Assembly (NCBI GenBank): GCA_900547965.1
Contig: URJE01000029.1
Span: 1 to 17,277, forward strand
Reading direction: 5' to 3'
Source of the DNA: an uncultured Eggerthella sp.
Lineage (GTDB): Bacteria > Actinomycetota > Coriobacteriia > Coriobacteriales > Eggerthellaceae
Length of the DNA: 17,277 nt
The translations under genes and the position numbers were made by a program. The notes beneath the pieces are model-generated. The model did not search any database. It saw only the letters and a list, made by a program, of their open reading frames with translations, and had not been told where the DNA came from. Positions 6,890 through 15,150 of the stretch are shown piece by piece (the first letter of the stretch is position 1; every line of letters starts with the position of its first letter).

Positions 6890-8572
6890 CTAGGCAGAAA
6901 GCTTGCACTCTTCTTGCTCGATAAGCTCGCGCGCATGCTCGATTGCATCATCGATATTTGCGCGGAAGTGCTCTTCGCCAACCAACTCAACAAAGCCAGC
7001 ACGACGCATGGTTTTCATGGGCTGTTCGTTCGCGTGGCTGAAGATCAGTTTCACGCCATTTTCGGTGCAGTAGTCGTAGAGATTCTCTAGTGCATTCATT
7101 CCGGACGCATCGAGCGAGGGAACGCCGCGCATACGGATGATCAGGTACTTGGTGAACGATTTAACCGAAATGTCGGTAATGCGATCGGTCATACCGAAGA
7201 ACATGGGGCCATTGATCTCGTACACGCGCACGCTTTTGGGCAATTCGCGCAGGTGGGTTACCTCGGAATTGGCATCGCAGTAGTACTTCCAACCCTTAAC
7301 CTCGGTTTCTTCGCTGACCATCTTCATGAACAGCACGATGGTGATGATCATGCCAATGCCAATAGCGGTAACCAGGTCGAAAACAATGGTAAGGGTGAAG
7401 GTAAGCAGAAGCGTGGCAACGGCGCCCTTTGATGCGGTTTTGCAGAGGTGTGCGAAGTTGCGCCAACCTGACATGTTGTAGGCAACTTGCAACAGGATTG
7501 CTGCGATAGTGGGCATGGGGATCAGTGCGGCATAGGGCATAAGGAACACGAGCATAAGAAGCAGCACGATAGCGTGAACCATACCTGAAATAGGGGTACG
7601 GCCGCCGTTGTCAACGTTGGCTGCGGTGCGGGCGATGGCGCCTGTTGCGGGAATGCCGCCAAATAGGATAGAGCCGATGTTGCCTACGCCCTGTGCCACA
7701 AGTTCCATATTGCAGCGGTGATGCGAACTGATCATACTGTCGGCAACAACGCAAGAAAGCAGAGATTCGATGGCTGCCAGCATGGCGATGGTAAAGCCGT
7801 TGGCAAGCTCTTCGCGGAAGAGTTCGGTGCTGAGTTGGGGGATGTGCAGCTCAGGAAGGGCGCTGCTGATAGTGTAGAGATCGCCAATGGTGTTTACATT
7901 CATGCCCAGCAGATTCACCATGCCGATGCCTACGAAAATGGCAATGAGCGAGCTGGGGATCTTCCTGTTGAATCTGGGCCACAGAAACAGCACCACCAGA
8001 CAGACCAGACCAACCAGCACCGATTCGGTGTTGACGGTGGCGATGTTCTGCGCAACTGCCTGGATCTTGTCGGTGGTTTCTACGGTAGGGGTGCCTGTTG
8101 GATAAGAAAGCCCCAGCAAATCTTTGATTTGACCAATAACGATGGTGACCGCGATGCCCGCGGTAAAGCCCGTAGTGATGGTGTAGGGAACGAAGCGAAT
8201 AAGCGCACCAAGCTTGAATACGCCCATGAGGATGAGAACGACGCCCGCGATAATGGTGGCGGCAAACAGGCCATCGAGACCATCGGTTGCCACGATGCCG
8301 GCAACGATGGTGGCAAAGGCGGCAGTAGGGCCCGAGATCTGAACGCGGCTGCCGCCCAAAAAGGCAATGAGAAAGCCTGCGACGATGGCGGTGTAAAGGC
8401 CTGCTTCGGGGCCGACGCCCGAAGCGATGGCAAGTGCGATGGAAAGTGGCAGGGCCACAACGGCAACTACGATGCCCGACACGATGTCTTTAGGAAGCTG
8501 CTTTTTGAGTTCTTCTTTGCTGCTGTGCTTGATTACGCTGAATAGAATCGGTTTGATCTTATCGTGCTGCAT
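6890..8572 (-). CDS. SulP-family inorganic anion transporter with STAS domain
   Basis: This is an inner-membrane transporter of the SLC26/SulP family (sulfate, bicarbonate or similar anions), 560 residues long. The N-terminal part holds many hydrophobic helices and begins with the family pattern DIVSGIVVAVVALPLSIALA, followed by GLYTAIVAGF and GPTAAFA. The C-terminal STAS domain covers roughly residues 450-550 and contains the SLDASGM motif (486-492). The substrate cannot be assigned from sequence. The nearest AGGAG before the ATG is 15 bases away, unusually far, and no in-frame start lies between, so initiation may be weak or leader-controlled. An intrinsic terminator sits in the leader. The gene is divergent from the MFS gene and convergent with the ClC gene. 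Confidence 0.93.
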   Translation of the reverse strand: MQHDKIKPILFSVIKHSSKEELKKQLPKDIVSGIVVAVVALPLSIALAIASGVGPEAGLYTAIVAGFLIAFLGGSRVQISGPTAAFATIVAGIVATDGLDGLFAATIIAGVVLILMGVFKLGALIRFVPYTITTGFTAGIAVTIVIGQIKDLLGLSYPTGTPTVETTDKIQAVAQNIATVNTESVLVGLVCLVVLFLWPRFNRKIPSSLIAIFVGIGMVNLLGMNVNTIGDLYTISSALPELHIPQLSTELFREELANGFTIAMLAAIESLLSCVVADSMISSHHRCNMELVAQGVGNIGSILFGGIPATGAIARTAANVDNGGRTPISGMVHAIVLLLMLVFLMPYAALIPMPTIAAILLQVAYNMSGWRNFAHLCKTASKGAVATLLLTFTLTIVFDLVTAIGIGMIITIVLFMKMVSEETEVKGWKYYCDANSEVTHLRELPKSVRVYEINGPMFFGMTDRITDISVKSFTKYLIIRMRGVPSLDASGMNALENLYDYCTENGVKLIFSHANEQPMKTMRRAGFVELVGEEHFRANIDDAIEHARELIEQEECKLSA

Positions 8573-8617
8573 GACGGGGTTTTCGTACTCCTGACTATCG
8601 TGTTTAAACTTGCCTGT

Positions 8618-8649
8618 AAAAGAAACGTTCCACCCGAAGAGTGGAACGT
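8618..8649 (-). terminator. Intrinsic terminator in the leader of the SulP gene (possible attenuator)
   Basis: A perfect 9-bp inverted repeat (8625-8633 and 8641-8649) with a 7-base loop. On the minus strand it is followed at once by TTCTTTTAC. No minus-strand gene lies upstream of it within the gap, so it would stop transcripts heading into sulP, 45 bases before its ATG. Structure and U-tract are seen directly; an attenuation role is inference. Confidence 0.6.
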
Positions 8650-8664
8650 AGATGCTTTCACGAT

Positions 8665-8700
8665 GCGCGATTAATGCGAAAGCGCTTTATTCTATCGCGC
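8665..8700. promoter_or_regulatory. Operator-like dyad in the SulP/MFS intergenic region
   Basis: Outer arms GCGCGAT (8665-8671) and ATCGCGC (8694-8700) flank a 10-bp palindrome AAAGCGCTTT (8679-8688). A TAGAAT hexamer, a possible -10 for sulP, reads on the minus strand within the right half, although no good -35 is visible. The dyad is direct; a repressor site is inferred. The following stretch 8701-8861 shows no gene or clear signal beyond weak promoter-like hexamers. Confidence 0.4.
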
Positions 8701-8861
8701 TCGTTCGCTTTTCTTCGATTCCGCATAGGAATTTCAAGTGAACGTGTTCGTGACCTGGTTGAACGGATTCTCATTGGCGTTCTTTATAGAATTGCGAAAA
8801 GATGCAATGGAATTCTGGTCTTAGTGGTGCGGCAATTTGGTTATTAATTGACGTAGAGCAA

Positions 8862-8990
8862 CCATGGGGGTTGGCCCATGGCTTGCCGAATGTTGGGCAG
8901 AGGGGACGCAATCTGCCTGCTTCGAAAACGAGGGAAACGGCACCAAGTTCGTGCGAGGGGCACGGTGCTTGGAGTGCAAAGGGGACTGCA
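8862..8990 (+). promoter_or_regulatory. Structured 5' leader of the MFS transporter gene
   Basis: Several stems are visible before the start: CCATGGG/CCCATGG (8862-8868, 8875-8881), GGCAGA/TCTGCC (8896-8901, 8912-8917), CGTGC/GCACG (8950-8954, 8960-8964) nested in CCAAG/CTTGG (8943-8947, 8968-8972), and a competing GCACC/GGTGC pairing (8940-8944, 8964-8968). A near repeat links 8901-8912 with 8980-8992, the second copy covering the ribosome site and start codon. I cannot match it to a known riboswitch class; a regulatory leader is inference. Confidence 0.4.
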
Positions 8991-10223
8991 ATGAGGGGAA
9001 TTCAACCGCAGCGAAACGTTATTCTGGCGGCAGGCACGCTTGCCGCAATGGGTACCAGCTGCATCTACATGTGGAGCATCTTCAATAAGCCGCTCATGGC
9101 AACCTATGGGTTCAGTGCCTCGGAGGTGTCCATGGCGTATTCCTTGTTCCTGCTGACCACCTGCTTTTCCAGCATGTTGGCTGGCTGGCTGCAGCAACGC
9201 ATCCAACCCCGATATATCGTGGTGTGTTCGGGTGTTTTGTTCGGAATGGGCTGGTTTCTATCCGGCTTTGCTAGTAATTTGGCAATGCTCTATCTCTTCT
9301 TTGGTGGATTTGCGGGTGCGGGCAATGGTCTTCTGTACAACACTATCGTCGCCGTTGTGATGAAGTGGTTCCCCGATAAGCGCGGTTTTGCCAATGGCGT
9401 ATGCATTGGAGCGATTGGGCTTGGGCCGGTTTTCTTTGCTCCTTTGGGCAACTTTCTTATCGAGTCATTCAGCGTTCAGATGGCCTTCCACATTGTGGGG
9501 GTTATCTGGCTGGTTATTTACCTTACCGTGTCGTGGTTGCTGTTGGTTCCTCCATCAGGATGGCAGCCTGGTGCCAGTGCGGAAAATGGTGAAGGGCAGA
9601 CCGAGAAAAAGCCGCGCCGGGAGCTGAATCTTTCCGCAGCGCAGATGTTCCGACAGCCGTTGTATTATGCATTGTTCCTAGTGATGATGGTTGCTTCAAC
9701 TAGTGGCCTTATGATTACCGCCCATGCTTCGAATATCGGTCAGGAGCTTGCTGGCCTTACGGCTTCGGAGGGCGCTGTGATGGTTGCCGCTCTTGCATTG
9801 GGTAGTTGCTTGGGTCGCTTTGGCTTCGGTGCTTTGTCGGATAGCATTGGGCGCTACAAAGCGTTGGCCCTTTCCCTTGCGGCTAACGCAGTAGTGATGC
9901 TGCTCTGCATCCATGCTGCTACCACATTCGCAACCTTTCTTATCGCCGTTGCAGCGGTTGGTGCGTGTTTTGGCGGCACTATGAGCATTGTTCCCGCCAT
10001 TGTTGGTGACGCTTTTGGATCGGTGAACTTTGGTCAGAACTATTCGTTTGTGTACCCTGGATATACAGTCGCTTCTTTTGTTGGTCCTATGGCGGCAGCA
10101 TCCGCCTTCGAGGCGGTGGGCAGTTATGCTCCTGCTTTCACCATTGCTGGCGTGTTGGCGTTGGTGGGCGTTGTGTTGGTGGTTGTTTGCTCTAAGCTGC
10201 AGAAGCGCTTGCTTGAGTCTTAG
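8991..10223 (+). CDS. Major facilitator transporter, OFA (oxalate/formate antiporter) type
   Basis: This is a 12-helix MFS transporter of 410 residues in the inner membrane. It resembles the oxalate:formate antiporter family: GTSCIYMWSIF near the start, GAGNGLLYNTIVAVVMKWFPDKRGFANG in the first half, and in the second half GRFGFGALSDSIGR and GDAFGSVNFGQNYSFVYPGY, which fits the family D-FG-N-G-NY pattern. A hydrophilic loop of about 35 residues separates the halves. The real substrate is likely a small carboxylate but is not determinable. I chose the ATG at 8991 because AAAGGGG lies just upstream and the protein then begins at the family N-terminus. The frame stays open back to 8802, but that extension is not membrane-like. 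It is convergent with prfC. Confidence 0.9.
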   Translation: MRGIQPQRNVILAAGTLAAMGTSCIYMWSIFNKPLMATYGFSASEVSMAYSLFLLTTCFSSMLAGWLQQRIQPRYIVVCSGVLFGMGWFLSGFASNLAMLYLFFGGFAGAGNGLLYNTIVAVVMKWFPDKRGFANGVCIGAIGLGPVFFAPLGNFLIESFSVQMAFHIVGVIWLVIYLTVSWLLLVPPSGWQPGASAENGEGQTEKKPRRELNLSAAQMFRQPLYYALFLVMMVASTSGLMITAHASNIGQELAGLTASEGAVMVAALALGSCLGRFGFGALSDSIGRYKALALSLAANAVVMLLCIHAATTFATFLIAVAAVGACFGGTMSIVPAIVGDAFGSVNFGQNYSFVYPGYTVASFVGPMAAASAFEAVGSYAPAFTIAGVLALVGVVLVVVCSKLQKRLLES

Positions 10224-10234
10224 AGTTCGTTCGC

Positions 10235-10261
10235 ATAAAAAGGGCGACCCGAAGGCCGCCC
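10235..10261 (-). terminator. Intrinsic terminator after prfC
   Basis: An 8-bp GC-rich stem with one G-T pair (10242-10249 and 10254-10261) and a TTCG loop on the minus strand is followed by TTTTTATG. It ends prfC ten bases past its stop. On the plus strand it lies 18 bases after the MFS stop without a T-tract. Confidence 0.9.
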
Positions 10262-10270
10262 GTAAATGCG

Positions 10271-11884
10271 CTATTTGAAGGAAACGTTGCCAAACTCAGA
10301 AAGCTCCAAGTTCGGATTGTGCTCAATGCCATAGCGCAAGTTCCATTCACTGGTAAACAGCAGCAGCTTTTCGCCGCGCATGTTCTCTACGCGGTAAGTA
10401 TCGTGGGTAAGATTGAGTTTGGGAACATCAACCTCTTCGGGGTTCGCTACCCAGCGAATGATTGAGTACGGAAGTCCTTGCCTGCGTACTTCAACGTTGT
10501 ATTCGTTTTTCAGGCGCTGTTCCAATACCTCGAACTGCAGAACGCCAACGGCGCCCACGATGACGCTTTCCATGCCAGCGCCAAGTTCGCGGAAAATCTG
10601 GATAGCGCCTTCTTGGGCAAGCTGCTCCATGCCTTTTACAAATTGCTTGCGCTTCAGGGTGTTTACCTGCGAAACCTTAGCGAAGATCTCGGGTGCGAAC
10701 ATGGGAATGGCGGGGAACTGTACCTTGCTTTTTGCGGCGCATACGGTGTCGCCGATAGAGAAGATGCCTGGATCGAACAAGCCCACAATATCGCCTGCAT
10801 AGGCTTCGTCGACAATGGCACGGTCGTCGGCCATGAGCGAAGTGCCGGTTGCGAGCTTCAGCTTCTTTTTTCCCTGTACATGGTAGGCTTCCATGCCTCG
10901 TTCGAATTTGCCTGAGCAGATGCGCACGAAGGCAATGCGGTCGCGATGGTTCTTGTCCATGTTTGCTTGGATCTTGAACACAAAGCCTGAGAAGGATTCC
11001 GACATAGGATCTACTGGCGTATCGGTAAGGCAGTCGTTATAGGCGCGCGGCGTGGGAGCCAACTCGAGGAACCCTTTCAAGAACGGCTCCACACCGAAGT
11101 TTGTTAGGGCTGAACCGAAGAATACCGGCGAAAGCTTGCCGTTTCGCACGGCTTCCAGGTCGAGTTCATCGCCTGCGCCGTCCAATAGCTCGATATCGTC
11201 CATCAGGCTGCTGTGGTTGTCTTCGCCGATAAGGTCGTCGAGTGCTGAATCGCCCAGCTCGGCTTCGATTTCTTGAACCTTCTTCGATGAATTGCCGCGC
11301 CCTTCGCCGTCAAAAGCGATAACGTGGCGCGTGCGGCGATCGAACACGCCACGGAAATTGCGACCGCAACCGATGGGCCAGTTCATGGGATACGTGCCAA
11401 TGCCCAGCACCGTTTCGATTTCTTCCATAAGTTCAAAAGGATCGCGGGCTTCGCGGTCGAGCTTGTTCACGAAGGTGAAAATGGGGATATGGCGCAAGGT
11501 GCAAACCTTGAAGAGCTTTTTGGTCTGGGCCTCTACACCCTTTGCGGCATCGATCACCATAACAGCGGCGTCTGCTGCCATGAGAGTACGATAGGTATCT
11601 TCGGAAAAGTCTTGGTGTCCGGGGGTGTCCAGGATGTTTACGCAGCAGCCATCATAGTTGAACTGCAGAACCGAAGAGGTAACGGAAATGCCGCGTTCCT
11701 TCTCGATGTCCATCCAGTCGGAAACAGCGTGCTTTGAGCTGCTTTTGCCCTTAACCGAACCAGCCGTTTGGATGCTGCCGGTATACAACAGCAGCTTTTC
11801 GGTAAGGGTTGTTTTGCCGGCGTCGGGGTGAGAGATGATGGCAAACGTGCGTCTAGACGCAATTTCTTCTTGCAGGTTTGACAT
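10271..11884 (-). CDS. prfC: Peptide chain release factor 3 (RF3 GTPase)
   Basis: RF3 is a translational GTPase that recycles RF1/RF2 from the ribosome after termination. The product has 537 residues, the normal size. G motifs are clear: G1 SHPDAGKTT (18-26), the switch region DIEKERGISVTSS, G3 DTPGHQDF (86-93) and G4 NKLD (140-143). The RF3-type NFRGVFDR segment and the C-terminal domains follow. The ATG is preceded by AAGGGA with good spacing. The leader holds two small dyads, described separately. No defect is seen. Confidence 0.97.
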   Translation of the reverse strand: MSNLQEEIASRRTFAIISHPDAGKTTLTEKLLLYTGSIQTAGSVKGKSSSKHAVSDWMDIEKERGISVTSSVLQFNYDGCCVNILDTPGHQDFSEDTYRTLMAADAAVMVIDAAKGVEAQTKKLFKVCTLRHIPIFTFVNKLDREARDPFELMEEIETVLGIGTYPMNWPIGCGRNFRGVFDRRTRHVIAFDGEGRGNSSKKVQEIEAELGDSALDDLIGEDNHSSLMDDIELLDGAGDELDLEAVRNGKLSPVFFGSALTNFGVEPFLKGFLELAPTPRAYNDCLTDTPVDPMSESFSGFVFKIQANMDKNHRDRIAFVRICSGKFERGMEAYHVQGKKKLKLATGTSLMADDRAIVDEAYAGDIVGLFDPGIFSIGDTVCAAKSKVQFPAIPMFAPEIFAKVSQVNTLKRKQFVKGMEQLAQEGAIQIFRELGAGMESVIVGAVGVLQFEVLEQRLKNEYNVEVRRQGLPYSIIRWVANPEEVDVPKLNLTHDTYRVENMRGEKLLLFTSEWNLRYGIEHNPNLELSEFGNVSFK

Positions 11885-11910
11885 GTGGTCCCTTCTGATT
11901 GATATGGAAA

Positions 11911-11954
11911 GCCCTTCAGCAGGGCATAGATTTGCTTGATTTAGCCTAAAGCAA
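11911..11954 (-). promoter_or_regulatory. Dyads upstream of prfC
   Basis: A small hairpin (11911-11915 and 11921-11925, GCCCT/AGGGC on the minus strand) is followed by TTTCC. Just upstream, TTTAGGCTAAA (11940-11950) is a perfect odd palindrome lying within a wider TTGCTT/AAGCAA pair (11932-11937, 11949-11954). It could be a weak terminator for the upstream remnant plus an operator or promoter element for prfC. The function is not shown by sequence. Confidence 0.3.
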
Positions 11955-11986
11955 GATGTCGGCCATGAACAGCTAGAAGCTTTCTT

Positions 11987-12586
11987 TTATATAGGCTTTA
12001 CGGAATCTTCGCACCAAGCGGAAAGCGTGCTGTGAACTCGCTCGAAGTACCACCAGGTATTTGCGGGGGTTTCGAGAAGGGCAAACGCTGGTTTGTTGGC
12101 GCGAAGGCTGAAGTAACGCGCGGTTGCTTCATCTTGCACGGCTAACAGGAGCTGTCGGTCGCAGTTTCCGATGATGGAGTTTGCTTCCGCCATGCCATAG
12201 CGTGCTTCTGGCTGGCTCACTGTTTGGCAGATTATCGTTGTGCTGATTTCGCGGCTGCGTATAACCGCCAGCATATCGTCGATATGCGGAATGTTCAGGT
12301 TTGCGAAGTCGTCGAGAATGAAACGCACGGGAACGGGGAGCCTGTGCTCTGTGTGGTCGCGATCGGCGCTGCTGCAAAGGCGGGTAAAAGCTTGTTCGAT
12401 AAAGAGACTGGTAAGTCCTTCGAGGCTGTGATCTATGTCGTCGACGGTCACGAACAGGGCGCGCTTCTCTCGTCCAAACGAGCTGAAGTCGATGCGGTTT
12501 GGGTTGCTGCACGAATCTAATGCGCCCTTGGAGCCGAAAGGCAAAAGGTGCGCAGCGTTGATGCCGGTAGTACGGTGTACTCTCAA
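11987..12586 (-). pseudogene. C-terminal half of a VirD4/TraG-type conjugative coupling ATPase (orphan remnant)
   Basis: About 199 codons match the C-terminal ATPase half of type IV coupling proteins, the membrane ATPases that bring DNA to a conjugation channel. Recognisable pieces are ALFVTVDDIDHSLEGL, the Walker B strand RFILDDFANL (88-97), AVIRSREISTTIICQTVSQ, and IIGNCDRQLLLAVQDEATARYFS. Full-length proteins are roughly 500-700 residues. The N-terminal membrane part and the Walker A loop are absent, so it cannot be a working pump on its own. The only start in frame is TTG at 12584-12586. An ATG at 12594-12596 would be in frame if the A7 run after it had six As. No relaxase or other conjugation gene is in the window. 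A decayed element or a domesticated domain are both possible. Confidence 0.75.
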
Positions 12587-12644
12587 TTTTTTTCATGGTA
12601 AGAGCCTGCATACCGAGATGCTTTGCTGTGCTAAAGTTCTTGTT

Positions 12645-12673
12645 TTCGCACGTTAAGGGGCATTCGATAAAAT
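12645..12673 (+). promoter_or_regulatory. Possible promoter of the YgiQ gene
   Basis: A TAAAAT hexamer (12668-12673) lies 33 bases before the GTG start, with TTCGCA (12645-12650) 17 bases upstream of it. The -10 is good and the -35 poor, so this is a tentative call. Confidence 0.3.
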
Positions 12674-12705
12674 GGAAGCGCTTGAATGAACCAAAGGAGG
12701 ACGCC

Positions 12706-14952
12706 GTGGCTTTTTTGCCGGTGACACGTAAGGAAATGGAAGAGCGCGGATGGGATCAGTGCGACTTTGTGTACGTGTGCGGCGACGCGTACGTTGACCA
12801 TTCCTCCTTCGGTATGGCAATCATCACACGTTTGCTCGAAGCAAATGGCTACAAGGTGGGTGTCATCGCGCAGCCTGATTGGCACGACCCTTCCAGCATC
12901 GATGTTTTCGGCGAGCCTCGCTTGGCGTTTCTGGTGAGCGCTGGAAACATGGATTCGATGGTGTGCCACTATACGGTTGCAAAAAAACACCGCAATCGCG
13001 ATTTCTATTCCCCTGGTGGACAGATGGGCTTGCGTCCTGATCACGCATCGGTGGTTTATGGCAATTTGATTCGACGAACCTACAAAGACACCCCGCTTAT
13101 CATGGGTGGGGTGGAGGCTTCGCTGCGTCGCTTGGCGCACTACGACTACTGGTCCGACAAGCTGAAACGATCGGTGCTGCTCGACGGTGGCGCTGATATG
13201 ATCAGCTACGGAATGGGTGAGAAATCCATTGTTGCCATCGCCGATGCCCTGAACGCAGGGATTCCTATTAGTCAAATTACCTGGATCGAGGGCACAGCGT
13301 TTCGGTCCCATGACCTTGAAGGGGTAATGGATGGATACGTTTCGCTGCCTTCCTTCGAAAGCATGCGCGCCGAAAAGCTGAAATATGCCGAAAGCTTCCG
13401 TTTGCAGTATCGCAACCTTGACCCATTCAGCGGCAAATGTTTGGTTGAACCTTACGAGCAGGACAACTTGTACATTGTTCAGAATCCTCCGAGCACTCCG
13501 CTTTCAACTTCGGAATTCGATGCAGTATATCGCTTGCCGTATGAGCGAATTTATCACCCCATGTACGAAGCGGCTGGCGGCATTCCCGCAATCAGCGAAG
13601 TGAAATTCAGCCTAACCAGTAATCGGGGTTGTATTGGCGAGTGCTCGTTCTGTTCCTTGGCGTTCCATCAGGGCCGCATTATTCAAAGCCGTAGCAAGGA
13701 GAGCCTGGTCGAGGAAGCGAAGGCCATCACGCAAGACCCCGATTTCAAGGGGTATATCAACGATGTGGGTGGTCCAACGGCAAACTTCCGCAAGCCCGCC
13801 TGTCCCAAGCAGCTCGATAAAGGTGCATGCCGCGGAAAGCGCTGTTTGGCACCCAAGCCCTGTAAAAGTTTGCAGGTGGACAACCGCGATTATCTGAATG
13901 TGCTTCGCGAGCTGCGCAGTCTCCCTGGGGTTAAGAAGGTGTTCGTGCGCAGCGGCCTGCGCTTTGATTATGTGCTCCTTGATAAGCATGCCAACGAATT
14001 CATTGAGGAACTGTCCCAGTATCACGTTTCGGGGCAGTTGCGTTTGGCCCCAGAGCATGTGAGCGACGAAGTGCTTCAGGTGATGGGGAAGCCGAACAAT
14101 GACACTTACCAAGAATTTGTGCGGCGTTTCGAGGCAGCCAATAAGAAGCTGGGGCTCAAGCAGTTTGTTGTCCCGTATCTTATGAGTTCCCATCCCGGCT
14201 CTACCTTAAAAGAGGCTGTGGAGTTGGCGGAGTTTTGCCGCGATATGGGTTTCAATCCCGAACAGGTGCAGGATTTCTATCCCACGCCCAGCACCATTTC
14301 TACATGTATCTATTTCACGGGGGTTGACCCGCGTACCATGAAAGAAGTGTACTGCCCGCGCACGCCTCATGAAAAGGCAATGCAGCGAGCGCTTATTCAG
14401 TACCGCAATCCAAAGAATCGTCGCTTGGTTATCGAGGCCCTGAACGAGGCTGGCCGTGAAGACCTTATAGGCTACGATCAAAAATGCTTGGTGCGACCCG
14501 ATAAGGGCGGTGCGAACAAAGCGAAGGATCGCGGTGGGGAGCCAAAGAAGCAGCGGGGAAAGCGGCAGGGCAGCGGTTCTGGTTTGAAATCCCGTTCGAA
14601 AGGAGCGGTGGCCGTGGCTGCCCCTAAAGGAAAGAGCCAGAATGGAAACAACGCTGGATCCCTACAGCGTGGTAAGCGCCCCGCTTCCCCAATTATGACG
14701 GAAGGCGAAAGAGATGGATCCCTACAGCGTGGTAAGCGCAGTGGAAAGAACGGGCCTCTTGCTTCTGGGGGAAAGGCGAGTAGAGGGAAATCGCAGACTG
14801 CTTCGGCGGAACGTACTCATTCACGCAAAGACGTCCGTTTTGATAAGGGCAAGGTGAATCCCTCTAGAAATTCTTTTAAGCCGCAGGGCCGTGGGCCGAA
14901 CAAAGCTGCTGGAAGCAAGGGTGGAATTCGCAGACAGGGGTCTAAGCGCTAG
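12706..14952 (+). CDS. ygiQ: YgiQ-family (UPF0313) radical SAM protein with long basic C-terminal tail
   Basis: This is a radical SAM protein of 748 residues whose biochemical reaction is unknown in the family. The N-terminal YgiQ domain is visible: WDQCDFVYVCGDAYVDH, then GGVEASLRRLAHYDYW. The iron-sulfur cysteines C309, C313 and C316 follow in NRGCIGECSFC, and QVQDFYPTPSTIST and YCPRTPHEKAMQRAL mark the end of the core. The last 150 or so residues (from about 600) are Lys/Arg/Gly/Ser-rich and low-complexity, with three QRGKR motifs; two of these lie in an exact 25-base DNA repeat. The tail suggests RNA or ribosome contact, which is inference. The GTG at 12706 has AAAGGAGG five bases upstream. 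The frame is open back to 12595, but that part is not conserved-looking. Confidence 0.93.
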   Translation: MAFLPVTRKEMEERGWDQCDFVYVCGDAYVDHSSFGMAIITRLLEANGYKVGVIAQPDWHDPSSIDVFGEPRLAFLVSAGNMDSMVCHYTVAKKHRNRDFYSPGGQMGLRPDHASVVYGNLIRRTYKDTPLIMGGVEASLRRLAHYDYWSDKLKRSVLLDGGADMISYGMGEKSIVAIADALNAGIPISQITWIEGTAFRSHDLEGVMDGYVSLPSFESMRAEKLKYAESFRLQYRNLDPFSGKCLVEPYEQDNLYIVQNPPSTPLSTSEFDAVYRLPYERIYHPMYEAAGGIPAISEVKFSLTSNRGCIGECSFCSLAFHQGRIIQSRSKESLVEEAKAITQDPDFKGYINDVGGPTANFRKPACPKQLDKGACRGKRCLAPKPCKSLQVDNRDYLNVLRELRSLPGVKKVFVRSGLRFDYVLLDKHANEFIEELSQYHVSGQLRLAPEHVSDEVLQVMGKPNNDTYQEFVRRFEAANKKLGLKQFVVPYLMSSHPGSTLKEAVELAEFCRDMGFNPEQVQDFYPTPSTISTCIYFTGVDPRTMKEVYCPRTPHEKAMQRALIQYRNPKNRRLVIEALNEAGREDLIGYDQKCLVRPDKGGANKAKDRGGEPKKQRGKRQGSGSGLKSRSKGAVAVAAPKGKSQNGNNAGSLQRGKRPASPIMTEGERDGSLQRGKRSGKNGPLASGGKASRGKSQTASAERTHSRKDVRFDKGKVNPSRNSFKPQGRGPNKAAGSKGGIRRQGSKR
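14655..14739 (+). repeat. Two exact 25-base direct repeats inside ygiQ
   Basis: Copies at 14655-14679 and 14715-14739 are identical, start exactly 60 bases apart and stay in frame, each encoding GSLQRGKR. The sequence after each copy does not match, so this is not a simple 60-base tandem duplication. The repeat is not seen elsewhere in the window. Confidence 0.9.
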
Positions 14953-15072
14953 CCTCTGGGCGCGAAGGGTGGCTCTATCCATTGCTAGTGCTGCGGGATT
15001 CCTTGCTTCCGTTTGGGCAACGACTCCAGTTTGAGCATTAGGCCGATGGCAACTTGTTCTATCAGCGATATC

Positions 15073-15110
15073 AAAAGCGGCCTTCTTTCGCGTTTGAAAG
15101 AAGGCCGCTT
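15073..15110 (-). terminator. Terminator between ygiQ and the nitroreductase gene
   Basis: A perfect 15-bp stem (15075-15089 and 15096-15110) with a 6-base loop lies about 40 bases past the nitroreductase stop. On the minus strand the stem ends in CTTTTGAT, a short U-tract. Being symmetrical, it probably also ends plus-strand ygiQ transcripts. Bases 14953-15072 show nothing else. Confidence 0.85.
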
Positions 15111-15150
15111 CAAAATTACAGAGAATGAGCTTTTGCCGATGGGAAGCTGC

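Noticed and set aside
7718..8545. 275-codon open frame on the plus strand
   Set aside because: It is antisense to the clear SulP coding sequence, polar and low-complexity, and has no family resemblance.
8802..8990. 63-residue N-terminal extension of the MFS protein
   Set aside because: Not hydrophobic and unlike family N-termini; the region instead holds RNA stems, and the ATG at 8991 has an AAAGGGG site.
12129..12611. 160-codon minus-strand frame starting at an ATG near 12609
   Set aside because: It overlaps the coupling-ATPase remnant in another frame. Its Arg/Pro/His-rich translation is typical of a shadow frame, while the other frame carries the family motifs.
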